From Pyrenophora tritici-repentis (Eukaryota > Ascomycota > Dothideomycetes > Pleosporales > Pleosporaceae), in assembly GCF_003171515.1 (NCBI RefSeq), contig NC_089392.1, positions 3,162,001-3,226,000 on the forward strand: 64,000 nt of DNA, read 5' to 3'. Shown here piece after piece: positions 45,409-56,600 of the stretch. The position numbers and the translations under genes were made by a program. A model generated the notes under the pieces. That model had not been told where the DNA came from, did no database searches, and was given only the letters and a program-made list of their open reading frames with translations. Within the stretch, counting starts at the first letter, position 1. Every line of letters begins with the position of its first letter.

Positions 45409-48385
45409 GACAAGAGAGGGAGAGAGAGAAGTAGGTAGGAGGAGATATGGAATAGTGATAATGCTCGGCAAATGGAAAACAGGAGTGTTTAGCTGCAATA
45501 TTTTTTGATAGACAATCATAGTTGGTTGTAGCAAAGTAGACAGTACTTGAGGCTATCGTTACGTAGGGGTTACATTTCTCTATCATAGCGTTCTTCGTGC
45601 ATATGGCTTGATAGCTGCCTACTCTCAAGCCTTTAGTCATTATCAAAGACCCCCTCATGTGCTGTCCAAAAGTGCCCACACAGACGAAGACCCGTACAAG
45701 GGAATCGCTGTTCTCTACCCTCGAGTAACTTGCCATTCTAAACATCTCCACTCGTCCGACCCAACACCATCCGATAGTCGTATTAGTGACAAATTCCATC
45801 GAAAACCGCTCGTTTCAAACTGAGAGCATATCGACAGGATCAGGGGAGCTGCCAGCAACCAAAGCCTCGAAAGTGAGTCGTGTGAAGTGAGTAGTGTGGT
45901 TTGAAAACGCTTCACTATGTTTCTCATAGCGATTCCGCGCCATGTAGAGTAGTATGGTAACCATATGCACGCTTGTCTGGTACGCATGGTTTTAGTCTGG
46001 GTTACTACTGGAACTACGCGCGATTCAAGTGTGTATGCCGGATGGATAGAAGCGCGAGGGAATGACGTATTCGGGCGCCAGTCCCTTCAGTCCCCTCAGC
46101 CCCGTCACGCTGGTTTGGAACGGAAAGAGAGACCCCCGTGGACGCATTGAACAAGTTGCCCTTAGCTGGCCCCAGAAACCAGGAAATGAGTGCACGTCTT
46201 TGCGCCCTTAAATACCGTAGTCTTGGGAGCTTGCACCCCGATGGGTTAAGCGTGGAGAGGATTTGGATTACAAGGCCTCCTCCCAAGCTGACCCTGGCCC
46301 CTTACCGCAATCCTTCGAGGCTTGCTTGTAAATAACTGCCGGGAGACAGATAAACGAGAGCGGGTGGAATTACTACATGCTAACGGAGATGGAGTCGCGA
46401 TCCGGAGTGCTATCCGGTTGCCACACGGTCGACACCCCTCAGTCCAGACATATACCGATCATGGCCAAATCAGATGGCGAAATTAGCAGGGCCGCTACGC
46501 AGAGCAAAAAAGCAAGCCGTACCGTTCGCTTCGCCGTGCTTGGTTCGATTCCCCGCTCTCCGTGTTTCCGATCACGAGAAGAAGCAAAGAAAGATTCGTA
46601 TCTTAGCGTGCCTGACAAAGAAAGGCTGTGCGGCGGCCGAGCTAGGTCGAGCTGGATGGATGCTTCCTATTCCGAGTTTTCTCCCCGGACCTCGCCCGCG
46701 CGACGTCCTTTGCCATTGCCATGGCGCAAACTTCCTAACTCTTAGTTTTTGCATGCGCAAAGTAGCAAATGGGGGGTTTGGTGTGCTTATTGGACGTTCT
46801 TAATATCAACATGTACAGTGGTGTTGCGGATCTGCAAGTCCGTCGATCTACCTGCATGTGTAGGCTCCGCGGGCGCTGCGGGGGAAGGGAAGGCCTGGCG
46901 TGAACGCCTAACTTTCCCTTTTTCGAGCGTGTCACTGCCATGTTGCTTGCGGAGAGGCCCATGAGCTAGAAGACATTGGAAGACGCGAAGGAAGGGTGTG
47001 TGGGAGGGTGACTTTGGGAGGATGAGAGGACCAGACGGGGACATAGCGCATGCGCGCGCACGAGTCGAGTCGGTGTAGTTTGAATGTGCTGTGGTTGACA
47101 GCGAGGCGAGGCTTCATGAGCTGGTTATGATAGCAATGTGACTTTCCTTTTCAAGTTCAGCAGCTAAGCATCTGCTGGTCATGTGTCGGCCGATCATTGG
47201 GACATGGACAAGGCCCAAGCTGCAAAGTCCACGTGTGAAGCTTGGGTATGAAGTCAGAGTCGGATGGTTGGTGTTGATCAGTGCTGAGCCACATATGTGC
47301 TTGGATAGGGATATCTCATGTCTCTCTGTTGAATCACTAGGTGCAGCAGTCCTTCCCTGCCAGTTGAGCAAATTTTCTTCATGTTATGGTGTGTGTGTGT
47401 GCACAAGGGGGGATATAATACGAAGAATACGCAAGGTAGTTTCTTATACTCGTCCCGAGTTCTAGAGCACCTCTCCTCCCCTAAAGTGTACAGTAAGCTG
47501 GGGACTGGAGTGTGGCGCACGGCGAAAGATCCCGTCGACGAATGTCCGGCCGTGTGTTCGTACGAACTCTATTTGCTTTTGCTAGGCCGAGCCGCGTTGC
47601 GTAGCTTCACTTCATGGGCGGGCACTATCCGTCCGGTGTCGACGTTTCGAGCGGCTAGGCTGCAAGGAGAAAGGGCGTCTCATCGAAGATGACAATCAGG
47701 AACGTCCGCATTGACTCGACCCACTACGTTTGAGCGACGTCGAGCTGAGGTGTCGTGATGGCAAAAAGACGACATCAGCTCACCTGAGCAGGCAGGCAGA
47801 CTCAGCACAAGGTGTGGCAAAACGGCGTAGATCACAAAAGCTTGTTTGCCCAACAGATGCAATGTATGGATGGCATTGTAAGAAATGCGTTCACTCGACA
47901 TGACATGGCTGCAACCCATCCGAGTGTTAAGCAGATTACGCAAAACGCGCTTGCTCAAAGGAGCTAACAGGTGGGTCCTGCAAAATCGCGTGTCTTCGAT
48001 GCATGCATGCCCTTCCACACAGACAACAAAGCCTGTTAGCCTCATTGCGCACGACCATGGTCTGAAATGGCACATTATTAAGAGAAATATTTAGCACTGG
48101 GCGAGAAGCCAAGCAACAGCAGAAAAAAAAACTTTGAGTCCAGCGAGCAAGCAAGAAAAGGATCTCCATCGGTCCTTTACTCGGTCCCACTCCCCCGCCA
48201 TCCGATTCGCACTGCTGCAACAGGCTCTGATGACGACGTAGGGTGCTAATCGCCGTCGTGCTTCTTTTGTTCATGGCAAAGTTCCTACCTTATACCTTCT
48301 TATATGCCTTTTTTCGCCGATTGAGACGCGGATAACCACTGTAGACTAGCCCTGCGACTCGCCAACACGTGTGGATACCAACTAG
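45409..48385. other. Intergenic, 3 kb, upstream of a Zn2Cys6 factor
   Basis: No supported gene on either strand. Frames of 60-130 codons (for example 46377-46745 plus and 47680-48075 minus) show no motif. A tRNA-like T-loop at 46542 was checked and rejected. The region may be the extended promoter of the factor at 48386. Confidence 0.45.
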
Positions 48386-50713
48386 ATGAATCAGGCCAGC
48401 ATGACTACTCCACGACGGAAAGCATGTGTCGAATGCCGACAGCAAAAGGTATGCACCCGCCTCAATTCCACGGCATAAGCTCCGCCCACGGAACATATTG
48501 CTGACCTTGCAGATTCGATGCGATGTTGAGCAGCACAAAGTGCCTCATGACCCATGCGGGCGCTGCAAGAAGATGGGCCTGGAGTGCCGCATCCTGCCTA
48601 CATCAACCAGGAACCTCCGCCAGACAAAGGCTGAGATGCGTCGTGAACTGGAAGAACTGCGGTGGAATATGAGGCAAGGTCAGAATCCAGGCAATCCAAA
48701 TTACCCCCAATCCACCGCGTCGCCAAATGTCGACATGCAGAATTATACGCCCCTTGAACATACGTCAGCAACATACTCGGATCCCTCTGCAAGGACAGAT
48801 GCCTCGGATTCAATGTCTCCAGCTTTTGATTCGCGGCCGCCGACAAGGAAAGGCTCCGATCATGGCACGGTACCTCGCGCTATCGACGGGTACGTGCTCG
48901 ATGCAAAAAGAATCGACGACTGCTTCACACTGTAAGTTGACCAAGAACAACCCCGAAGCGGAAACTAACGGGATATACAGTTACTTCACCCAATACCACC
49001 CTCTTTTCCCTATTCTGGACACTTCGATAGGACCAAATGATTATTATGAGCTGTCACCATTCCTCTTCTGGGTTATTGTTGTCACGGGATCGCGGCGGTA
49101 CGCTGAGCATCCCGATGTTCTTGACAGGACGAGCCAGGCCATTACCCAACTTGCATTTTCTTCCATGGCACTGCGCACCTCGCAGGTTCCCGTTATCCAG
49201 GGCTTACTAATACTGTGCACCTGGCGGCTGCCTACCAATTCAATGTACAAAGACACGACACATCTGATGTGTGGTTCAGCTGTACACTTGGCCACACAGA
49301 TCGGCCTCCACATTGCCGGAGTAGGACAAGATTTTGCCAGGACACCACTGGAAAAAGACCAGACACTCAAGATTCATCGTGCTAGATTATGGCTGTGCTG
49401 CGTCATTGTGTCGATAAGGTATGTCCTGGAATATCATCTTCATGGCCTCGCTAACGATGACTAGAACCAGTTGTGTTGAGGGAATTCCACCTCTTGCAGA
49501 GTCCTTCTTTGATGGAGACGAACGCGACCGTGAGGATATGGTTCCCTATCTCCCAGCTGATCTGCAGTACCTACACAAGGTTTACATCATTCTCATGCGG
49601 GCAATGGTGGCCTTTGGAAAGACTAATCTACAGTCCATTCATTGTGATGTCCGCGTACTACGGTCGTTGATTGGCATCTTCGATTCACAGCTGCTTAGCC
49701 TGGCTCCATCTTCCTCGAGTGATCTTGGTAAGCGATATCCCCAACACCTTCAAATTTTGACTGACTTGGTAGATACCCTGCAACTCAGCTGTGCCCGCAT
49801 TCACGTGATGGCATTCCACTTCTTTGCTCATCCTACAAATCCGGGACCGGACGCAGAATGCCTGTCTCGGTTCTACGCTCTCTGCATTTCTGTCATTCAA
49901 TCGGCGTCAAATATGCAAACCACGCAGAAAACGTTCTTGGCTTCTGTCTCGCAATCTTTTATTGACCGCACAATCACTCTTGCCGGCTTCACCATTCTGC
50001 GACTTGTACGGAGTCCACTTGCCCAGCATCTGGATCTACAAGCAGGCGACCGAGCATTTTCCCAGGCGTGCGAATTCCTCAAGAGCGTCTCTTTACAGCC
50101 AGGAGATATCCATTACAGAACAGCCCACATAATGAAGGATCTCTGGGGTAGCGAGAAGGTGTTTCGTAACAAGGATGGCCGGGTCGAATCGCTGTACCTC
50201 CGTTTGAGGACGCGGTTGAGTATGAGTGTTAGTTATGACATGTTCTGGTACTGGCGAGAAGAGTTCAGCAACATGCAAAACCCATACAACGGAGAGGATG
50301 CAACGCTCCTCTCTAGTGAGTCCACTCAGCAAAACACACCCCGTAAGTGCCTCTCTCAAATTTGGTTGAGCTCGTCTAACGACTTTCAAGAATTTCCAGT
50401 TCAACACCGGCAGCAGCAGCAGATTTCGGATCCAAACATGCGACCTCAACCACAAATTCCTGTGGGCAAATTCGATCCAAGCTTGGTCAACCCTCAACTG
50501 CATGATCCGTCCGTGATGGGTTTCGACACTTTTGAAGGCCAAGACTACGGCATACCGCCAATGTTGGATCAGTTCCCGGATTACGATTGGGCAGCTGGAT
50601 TCGAATTTTCCAACTCCGAAATGCCGAGTGTGCAGGTTGGCGCTATGAATCCGATGATGGCTGGGCCTGGCCATGGACACCCACCTAACATGGGCGGCTA
50701 TACTTATGGCTAG
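48386..50713 (+). CDS. Zn2Cys6 transcription factor, Leu3/PrtT-like type
   Basis: Predicted 706-aa fungal binuclear-cluster regulator. Exons: 48386-48448, 48513-48931, 48981-49418, 49465-50342 and 50391-50713. The cluster begins RKACVECRQQK at the end of exon 1 and continues IRCDVEQH...CGRCKKMGLEC in exon 2, giving Cys spacing 2-6-11-2-6. A short coiled coil follows (TKAEMRRELEELRWNMRQG), then a Ser/Pro-rich linker. The middle homology region begins with YFTQYHPLFPILD and includes the conserved AVHLATQIGLHIAG and RARLWLCCVIVS segments. The C terminus is rich in Gln, Pro and Gly. The Leu3/PrtT label is a weak judgement from the zinc region. The last intron is 48 nt and open in frame, so it may be retained. 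Confidence 0.88.
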
Positions 50714-53358
50714 GCGCCTTCGAGTCATTTTGCGAGTAAACCCGTGGAAAGGAGGACGCGGAGATCAGAAGCAACAAATGCAGACTCTGGCTCGAGTGCA
50801 TGCGATTGCAGCGTTCGATCCATACACTAAATCAAATTCAGTTATCGCACCAGGAAGATACCATCTTCTTCACCACTCGCTCTTCCGAGTGCCATGACCG
50901 ATGGATCCGCTAGAGCGAGAAATAGCTGAAAATGGATAAAGTGACGGCCTCGATCGGCACGCCCGAAGACGACGGAACGGAGTAGGGCGGAAACTGGACA
51001 TGACGGAGGTATGAGTTGATAATTCCGATTGATGAAAAGTTATGCTCAGGGGGGCGGGAGGGGCATGCAGCGTCATGGTGGACTAGTGCCGCGTATCCGG
51101 AAGAGTATATCCTCCTATGACTCCAGATGATTTTAGAGCGGTCTGGCGCGAACGGAAGGCGAATATTTTTCTCCAAGGGGAAAATTCGGTAGTAGACAAT
51201 AATAGACAGATATGCAGCAATGCAAAGAAATAGACTCTAGGGCGGAACCAGCCCTAGGAAATAATGATGGGACTTTTGTAGCGTGTACCCTGAGCGAGAG
51301 AGATACGCAGTTGAAGAAGAAAAGAAACCGAAAGAAAAAAAGATGACAGCAACAAATGAGGAACCAAAGCCCTCGACTGTAATAAGATCCGGCTGTACTG
51401 GTCCCTTTAAATCCCATCCACCCCTGCCCCCATGGTCTTTCCCTTTCTCGCCGGCTTACACGCTGCTTACACGCGTTGTCGCGGAGCGGTTGTGCGGCCA
51501 GCATACCGAACAAGGCAGGCCGTCCACCTTCTGCCCGCCACCGCACAAAGAATTTCTAAATCATACGATTTACGGGCAAAAAGAACACCCAGCAGTGTGG
51601 TTCACCGACGCAGACTCGGCGAAAGTAAGCAGTGGCAGGCGGGTTTGTTGGTAGGATTGCGGGTGCAGGTGTAGATGTGGCTGTATCGGGGAAGAGGTCG
51701 GCGAAGGTCGGCCGGGGTGTGTGAGGCAGAGATGGGCATGCTTACGTTGGAGGAGGTAGGGGAGGAGAGGATGTGGGGGTGAGGGAAAGGTAGGGCGGCG
51801 TATGGGAGGGTTTTGCGGGTAGAGGGTGAGATGTGGAGGTGGTGATGGTGGTTGAGGAAGGAAGGGATCTGATGTTGGAAGATAGGTAGTAGCGAGTACT
51901 TACCGTGCGATAGGACACAACTCACATACCTAGATACACTTACATGCTGCAGAAGGAGGAGTAGGAAGTACAGTACATGGGCGAACAGATGGGCCGTACA
52001 GGCAAATCACGTGTATTACCTAGCATACCACGCGTGTCACACCCTCCGTATCCAGCATAAGCCCTACTGAGAACCCCCAATATAGCCATCTAGGTACACG
52101 TCTATCCATCCATAACATCCCGAAGTACTCTGTCCATGAATACTTACCTACACGATCCCTCTCTACCAGCACGTACACAACAACCCGCAAACCCACCGTC
52201 TAAACCACAGTACCTACAACCAAAAACAGAACCCTCTGCATCTGCAAGCCACAACAACCAACGCAGGAGGAGACAAGTCCGGTTGGACCCTCTTTACCCC
52301 ATCCCCGTACCGACCTACCGCTCCCCAACCGACCAAAAACAAAAAGAAGAAAAACGGCCCTCCTCTATCTATGATTCCACCAAACGGCTCCTCTCCGGTG
52401 CTTACACCTACCAAGACACCTCCCCTTCACTTCGCTTCGCTTCGCCTCCCCGTAAATCTATGTACCGGTATGTACCTTTTAGCCCCTACCCTGGTAGGTA
52501 GGAAACAGTCTTGTAACTCGGCGCCGAAAGCTGCGTCACGTTTGCGATGCAGATGCGATATGTACCACTCCGCGAGATCTGTAACCGTATTTCATCCCCC
52601 CCCAACCCCCAACCCCCGGATTCTGATCGTATCTTGAGACGTTGTCGGTATTGGTTTATCTCGCCTCGTGCTTCCGTACAAGCACGGGGTCTCGTCGTGA
52701 GCGCGGAGGGGACATGGGGGTTGCAGATACAGTACGTCGATTGGATGTATCCTACTTGAGCATCCCGCGATCGATCATGTTTACAGTACCCCCGTGAAGA
52801 AAAGCACCGAGGAGTTGTTATTATGCAAGATACCGATGCGGTAGTTCCATGTTTACTGACGACGAATACATACACCAAGCCTTGGCATTAACCTAATCTG
52901 GTTCCAAGCCCAAAAAAACAATAGGCTGGCAAGCCTACGGATATAATCCCGTAGTCTGTATTTATTTTTGCTACCACTAACTACCCTGCCGACAGGTCCC
53001 TCCAGCGGACATTTGCTCCGATTGGCAACGTGCTGCAGCTCGCCGAGACTGGGCGAGATAAAGTGGAAGGGAGGCGTAAAGTGAGGCCGGAAGGAGGGGT
53101 GGTGTGCATGTGGATTGTTGCAATAGGCGGGGGAGGAGGTAAAGCCTTGTGTTTTTGACTTGCTGCTACTGCTGTGATCTGCGACGTTTTTGGATTGAAA
53201 GGATTTAACACTTTTTTCTTGCTAACAAAAAAGGTTTTTGGGTTTCGTTGTGGAGTTTTATTGCCACTGACGCTTACGTGGGGGGCTGGTTGTATATATA
53301 TCGTGGGGGTAACGAAGGTTTTAGTGGTGTTGGAACATAGGAAGGAAGGATTCAAGAC
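50714..53358. other. Intergenic between Zn2Cys6 gene and retrotransposon
   Basis: About 2.6 kb with no supported gene. An unspliced frame at 52136-52501 (121 codons, Pro/Ser/Gln-rich) is treated as doubtful. A run of C-tracts lies at 52596-52617. Confidence 0.45.
52596..52617 (-). other. Candidate G-quadruplex (C-tracts on plus strand)
   Basis: Eight C, AA, five C, AA, five C on the plus strand; the minus strand therefore carries three long G runs, the longest able to supply two tracts. It could fold as a quadruplex. Only the sequence pattern is seen. Confidence 0.5.
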
Positions 53359-53530
53359 TGTCAAGCGTCAAGGTTGGGGAGAATCATCATGTCGTATTAG
53401 AGCTATCGGGAAGAGGTCTATATACGCAGTGGGAGGAGAGAAGGAGCTAGGCCGTAAAGGTACTAGCGGGTAAATAGGTGGCTGCCTGGTTGCCCAAAGA
53501 GGAGCCAAGGGATAAGCCCTATGGCCGACA
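53359..53530 (-). repeat. 3' LTR of the copia element
   Basis: The 172-bp terminal repeat at the 3' end of the element as transcribed. Begins TGTCAAGC and ends GGCCGACA on the plus strand; no difference from the partner at 58433-58604 was found by eye. A TATATA stretch lies within it. Confidence 0.97.
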
Positions 53531-53540
53531 CACCCCCCGG
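53531..53540 (-). other. Polypurine tract
   Basis: On the minus strand this reads CCGGGGGGTG, directly before the 3' LTR. A G-rich purine run in this place is the expected primer for plus-strand DNA synthesis. It is short and interrupted by TG at its end. Confidence 0.65.
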
Positions 53541-53619
53541 AACCAGGTGGCAAGCCATCTGAGTGAATGAAATGTATAGGAAATCGTAAAGAGACGTTCG
53601 CTGGAGGTGCCTTGAGAGA

Positions 53620-56600
53620 CTACATGCGGGGAACGTTCACCATATCGATGAGGCCAATGAACTTAGCGTGCTCTTGTTTGTCGAGAGGCTTCGTAAGGCC
53701 GTCGGCGGGCATCTCTACGCCGGGGAGATAGTCGAGCTTGAGGTTGCCGTCTTTGTACTGCTGCTTTGTATACTTGAAGTACGCGTCGATGTGCTTTGTA
53801 CGCTCGTGATGGCCGTCCTTGCGGATCATATTAAGCGCTGGCTGATTATCGGTGTACAGCTTGAAGGGCTTGAGGTCGTTACCGACGTATCCAACCTGAG
53901 AGAGTAGGCGTTGAAGCCAATTGATCTCTTTGGCAGCATACGTCATGGCAATATATTCTGATTCTGTGGAGGAGAGAGTAACGAGGCGCTGGCGGTACGA
54001 TTTGTATGAGACGACGCCTCCAGCCATCTTGATGACGTAGCCGGAGGACGACTTGCGCTCGTTGTTGTCGCCATGGGCGGAGTCACTGTAGGCCTTAAGG
54101 CCTATCATGTGATCTGGGTCGTCCATATTAGCGTCTTTAAGGTCACCTTGGTACTTGATGCCGAGAGTTGCCGTGCCGTTGTAGTAGCGGAGCATGTGCT
54201 TTAGCAGTGACAGTTGCTCTAACGTAGGGTTGTTTGCAAAGCGTGCCATGAAGTTCACGTGCCAAGCTAGGTCACAGCGAATAATGGAGGTAGGATAGAG
54301 TAGCTTCGCGACGAGCGATTGGTACTGCTGTATAAGGTTGTTGTCGGCGATGTCATCACGCTTGATGAGGGTGAGGGCCGACTTTGGGAGGGGGTTGTCT
54401 GCCTTTGGAGCGTTGGCGAGGTGATACTCATCGACAATGCGATCAACGTAGCTATCCATCGTCATAGAGAGAGAGCGGTTGGGACGATCGCGGAGGATTC
54501 GAATTCCCAAGTAGAAACCAATTGGGCCAAGGTCACGAGCCTTGTATCGATTGAGGAGTTGTGACTTAAGTGCCTTCATAGAGGTCACGTCACGTGTAAT
54601 AAGGATAAGGTCGTCAACGTACACGACTATGATGGCCTTTGTTGTTGGGTTGACGAAGACGCAGGGATCTGCTTCGATGGGCTCGAAGCCGAGATCTTTG
54701 AGAGAGTCCTTGAGGTCGTTGTACCACAATAGGGCTGACTGACGGAGGCCGTACATGCCGCGGCGAAGGCGAACAATATTCCCAAAGCCAGTACAGCCTG
54801 CGGGCAGGCGAAGGAGGACAACGTCATCGTCGTCGAGGTGAGCGTTGAGGTAAGCAGTAATCATGTCGATCTGCTCACACTCTAGATCGAAGTAAGCCAC
54901 AAGGGCGAGGAGGATGCGGAGCGTAGAAGTTCGGACGACGTAGGAGTAAACCTCGCGGTACCAAATTGATTCTTGTTGCTTGTTGCCGCAAGCCACCATG
55001 CGAGCCTTGTCTTTCACGTGATAGCCTTGAGCGTTGCCTTTATACGTCCACACCCATTGACCTGGGATGATCTCATACTTGGCAATCTCCTCTGCCGTAG
55101 CAGGGCGCCAAGTACCGTTGGCGATAAGAGCGTTGTACTCATCGTCCATTGCGAGTTGTAGATCATCGCGGCGAGGATGTTTGAGAAACTGACGATAGTT
55201 GCGAGGCTCCGGTGGAAGTTCTGAAAGCTTTGAGCCGAGAGTGGGCTTGACGAGAGCCATGGCGAAGCAGCGATCAAAAGTAGATGAAGTGAAGAAAGCA
55301 CGTGCCCGGCGATTGCGAGGGCCGTGTATGATATGAGCTGGGTTGAGGTCCGCGTTAATCTCATGTCGACGCGCTGCCTTGTTGTTACCACGGGTTGGAG
55401 GAGCTGGTGGAGCTTCATCATCATCCTCGAAACCATCAAAGCCATCTCCGCCATCAGCACGAGGTAGCTGATGATTGTCCAAATCGCCGCCATCACCATC
55501 TTGCGGAGGAGCGGGTGGAGTTGTAGCGGCGTCGGCGAGGCGGTTGATGAGAGGTTTAAATGGGAGCACCTTCGGTGATGGTGAAGGGCCGATGATGGGA
55601 GACAATGGAGGAGTGGAGGGTGAGTCGTAGCTATCAAACCGCACGGAGGCGGTGGTAACGATCTCATCAGTCTCTGGGATCCACATCTGGTAGATGTTCT
55701 CGCCGATCATACCGACGAGGTGGCCCTTGTGAGCACGAGGTGCAAATTTGTCACCTGTAACGCGCTTCTGGGCGGATATATGGGCGTATCCAACATGGCC
55801 GAAAGCGTGCATCTTGGCGACGTTTGGGACTGGGTTTGGGTAGCCTATAGAGCGATTCCAGGCCTCTAAAGGAGTGATCTTTCCTGGGAGGTTGCTGTTG
55901 GAGACGAGGTTGTGAATGCGGGCCATATATTTGGCTGCGTAGGGCCACAGCTTTATAGGAAGCTTGGCTGCAATAAGAGCTCCGCGAGTTCGATCCTCTG
56001 TGATACCGTTGGCGCGCTCTGCAATACCATTGCGAGTGGCATCATAAGGTGGTGACGTAACTACCTCGATGCCCACGCTATCGAAGTACTGCTTGTTGCT
56101 GGCGTTAATAAACTCGCGAGCGTTGTCGGTATGGATAGTGATGGTAAAGCCTTTGGCCTTCATAGCTTTGCACCAATTAATAAGCTGTTGGCCTAGTACA
56201 GCGCGGCTGTCTGATGTGAATAGCCACTGTCGGCGTGACTTGCCATCCGTGATAGGCATGAAGTAACGCTCTCCATCTTTTCCAGGTATAGTGATGGGGC
56301 CGACGACATCGACATGGACCTTGCCAAGCGCTGTATTGGGTGGAGTTTGTTGAATTCGAGAGATATTTCGCTTTGATTTGGAGAGGCCGCAGGGCTCGCA
56401 GTTGGTGACGGTAGAAGTAGTGAGCTTCATCCCATGTACAACTTTTGCAGTGTCCTTAATAGCGTCTATTCCAGCGTGTCCCATGATATGATGCCAGTCG
56501 GTGGCTGGCCGTGAGGATGAGGGCTCATCGGCAGAGCTTCGATAGCAAACAAGAGAGGCGTATGAGAGAGCGGCCGGCGCCTTGGAGGATTCTGTAACTA

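Noticed and set aside
46542..46556. tRNA-like T-loop box (GGTTCGATTCC)
   Set aside because: The flanking five-base stem does not pair, and no matching D arm or acceptor stem lies upstream.
52136..52501. 121-codon plus-strand frame, Pro/Ser/Gln-rich, with a possible GTATGT donor at its end
   Set aside because: Low complexity, and no convincing downstream exon was found. It could be a small gene, but support is too thin.
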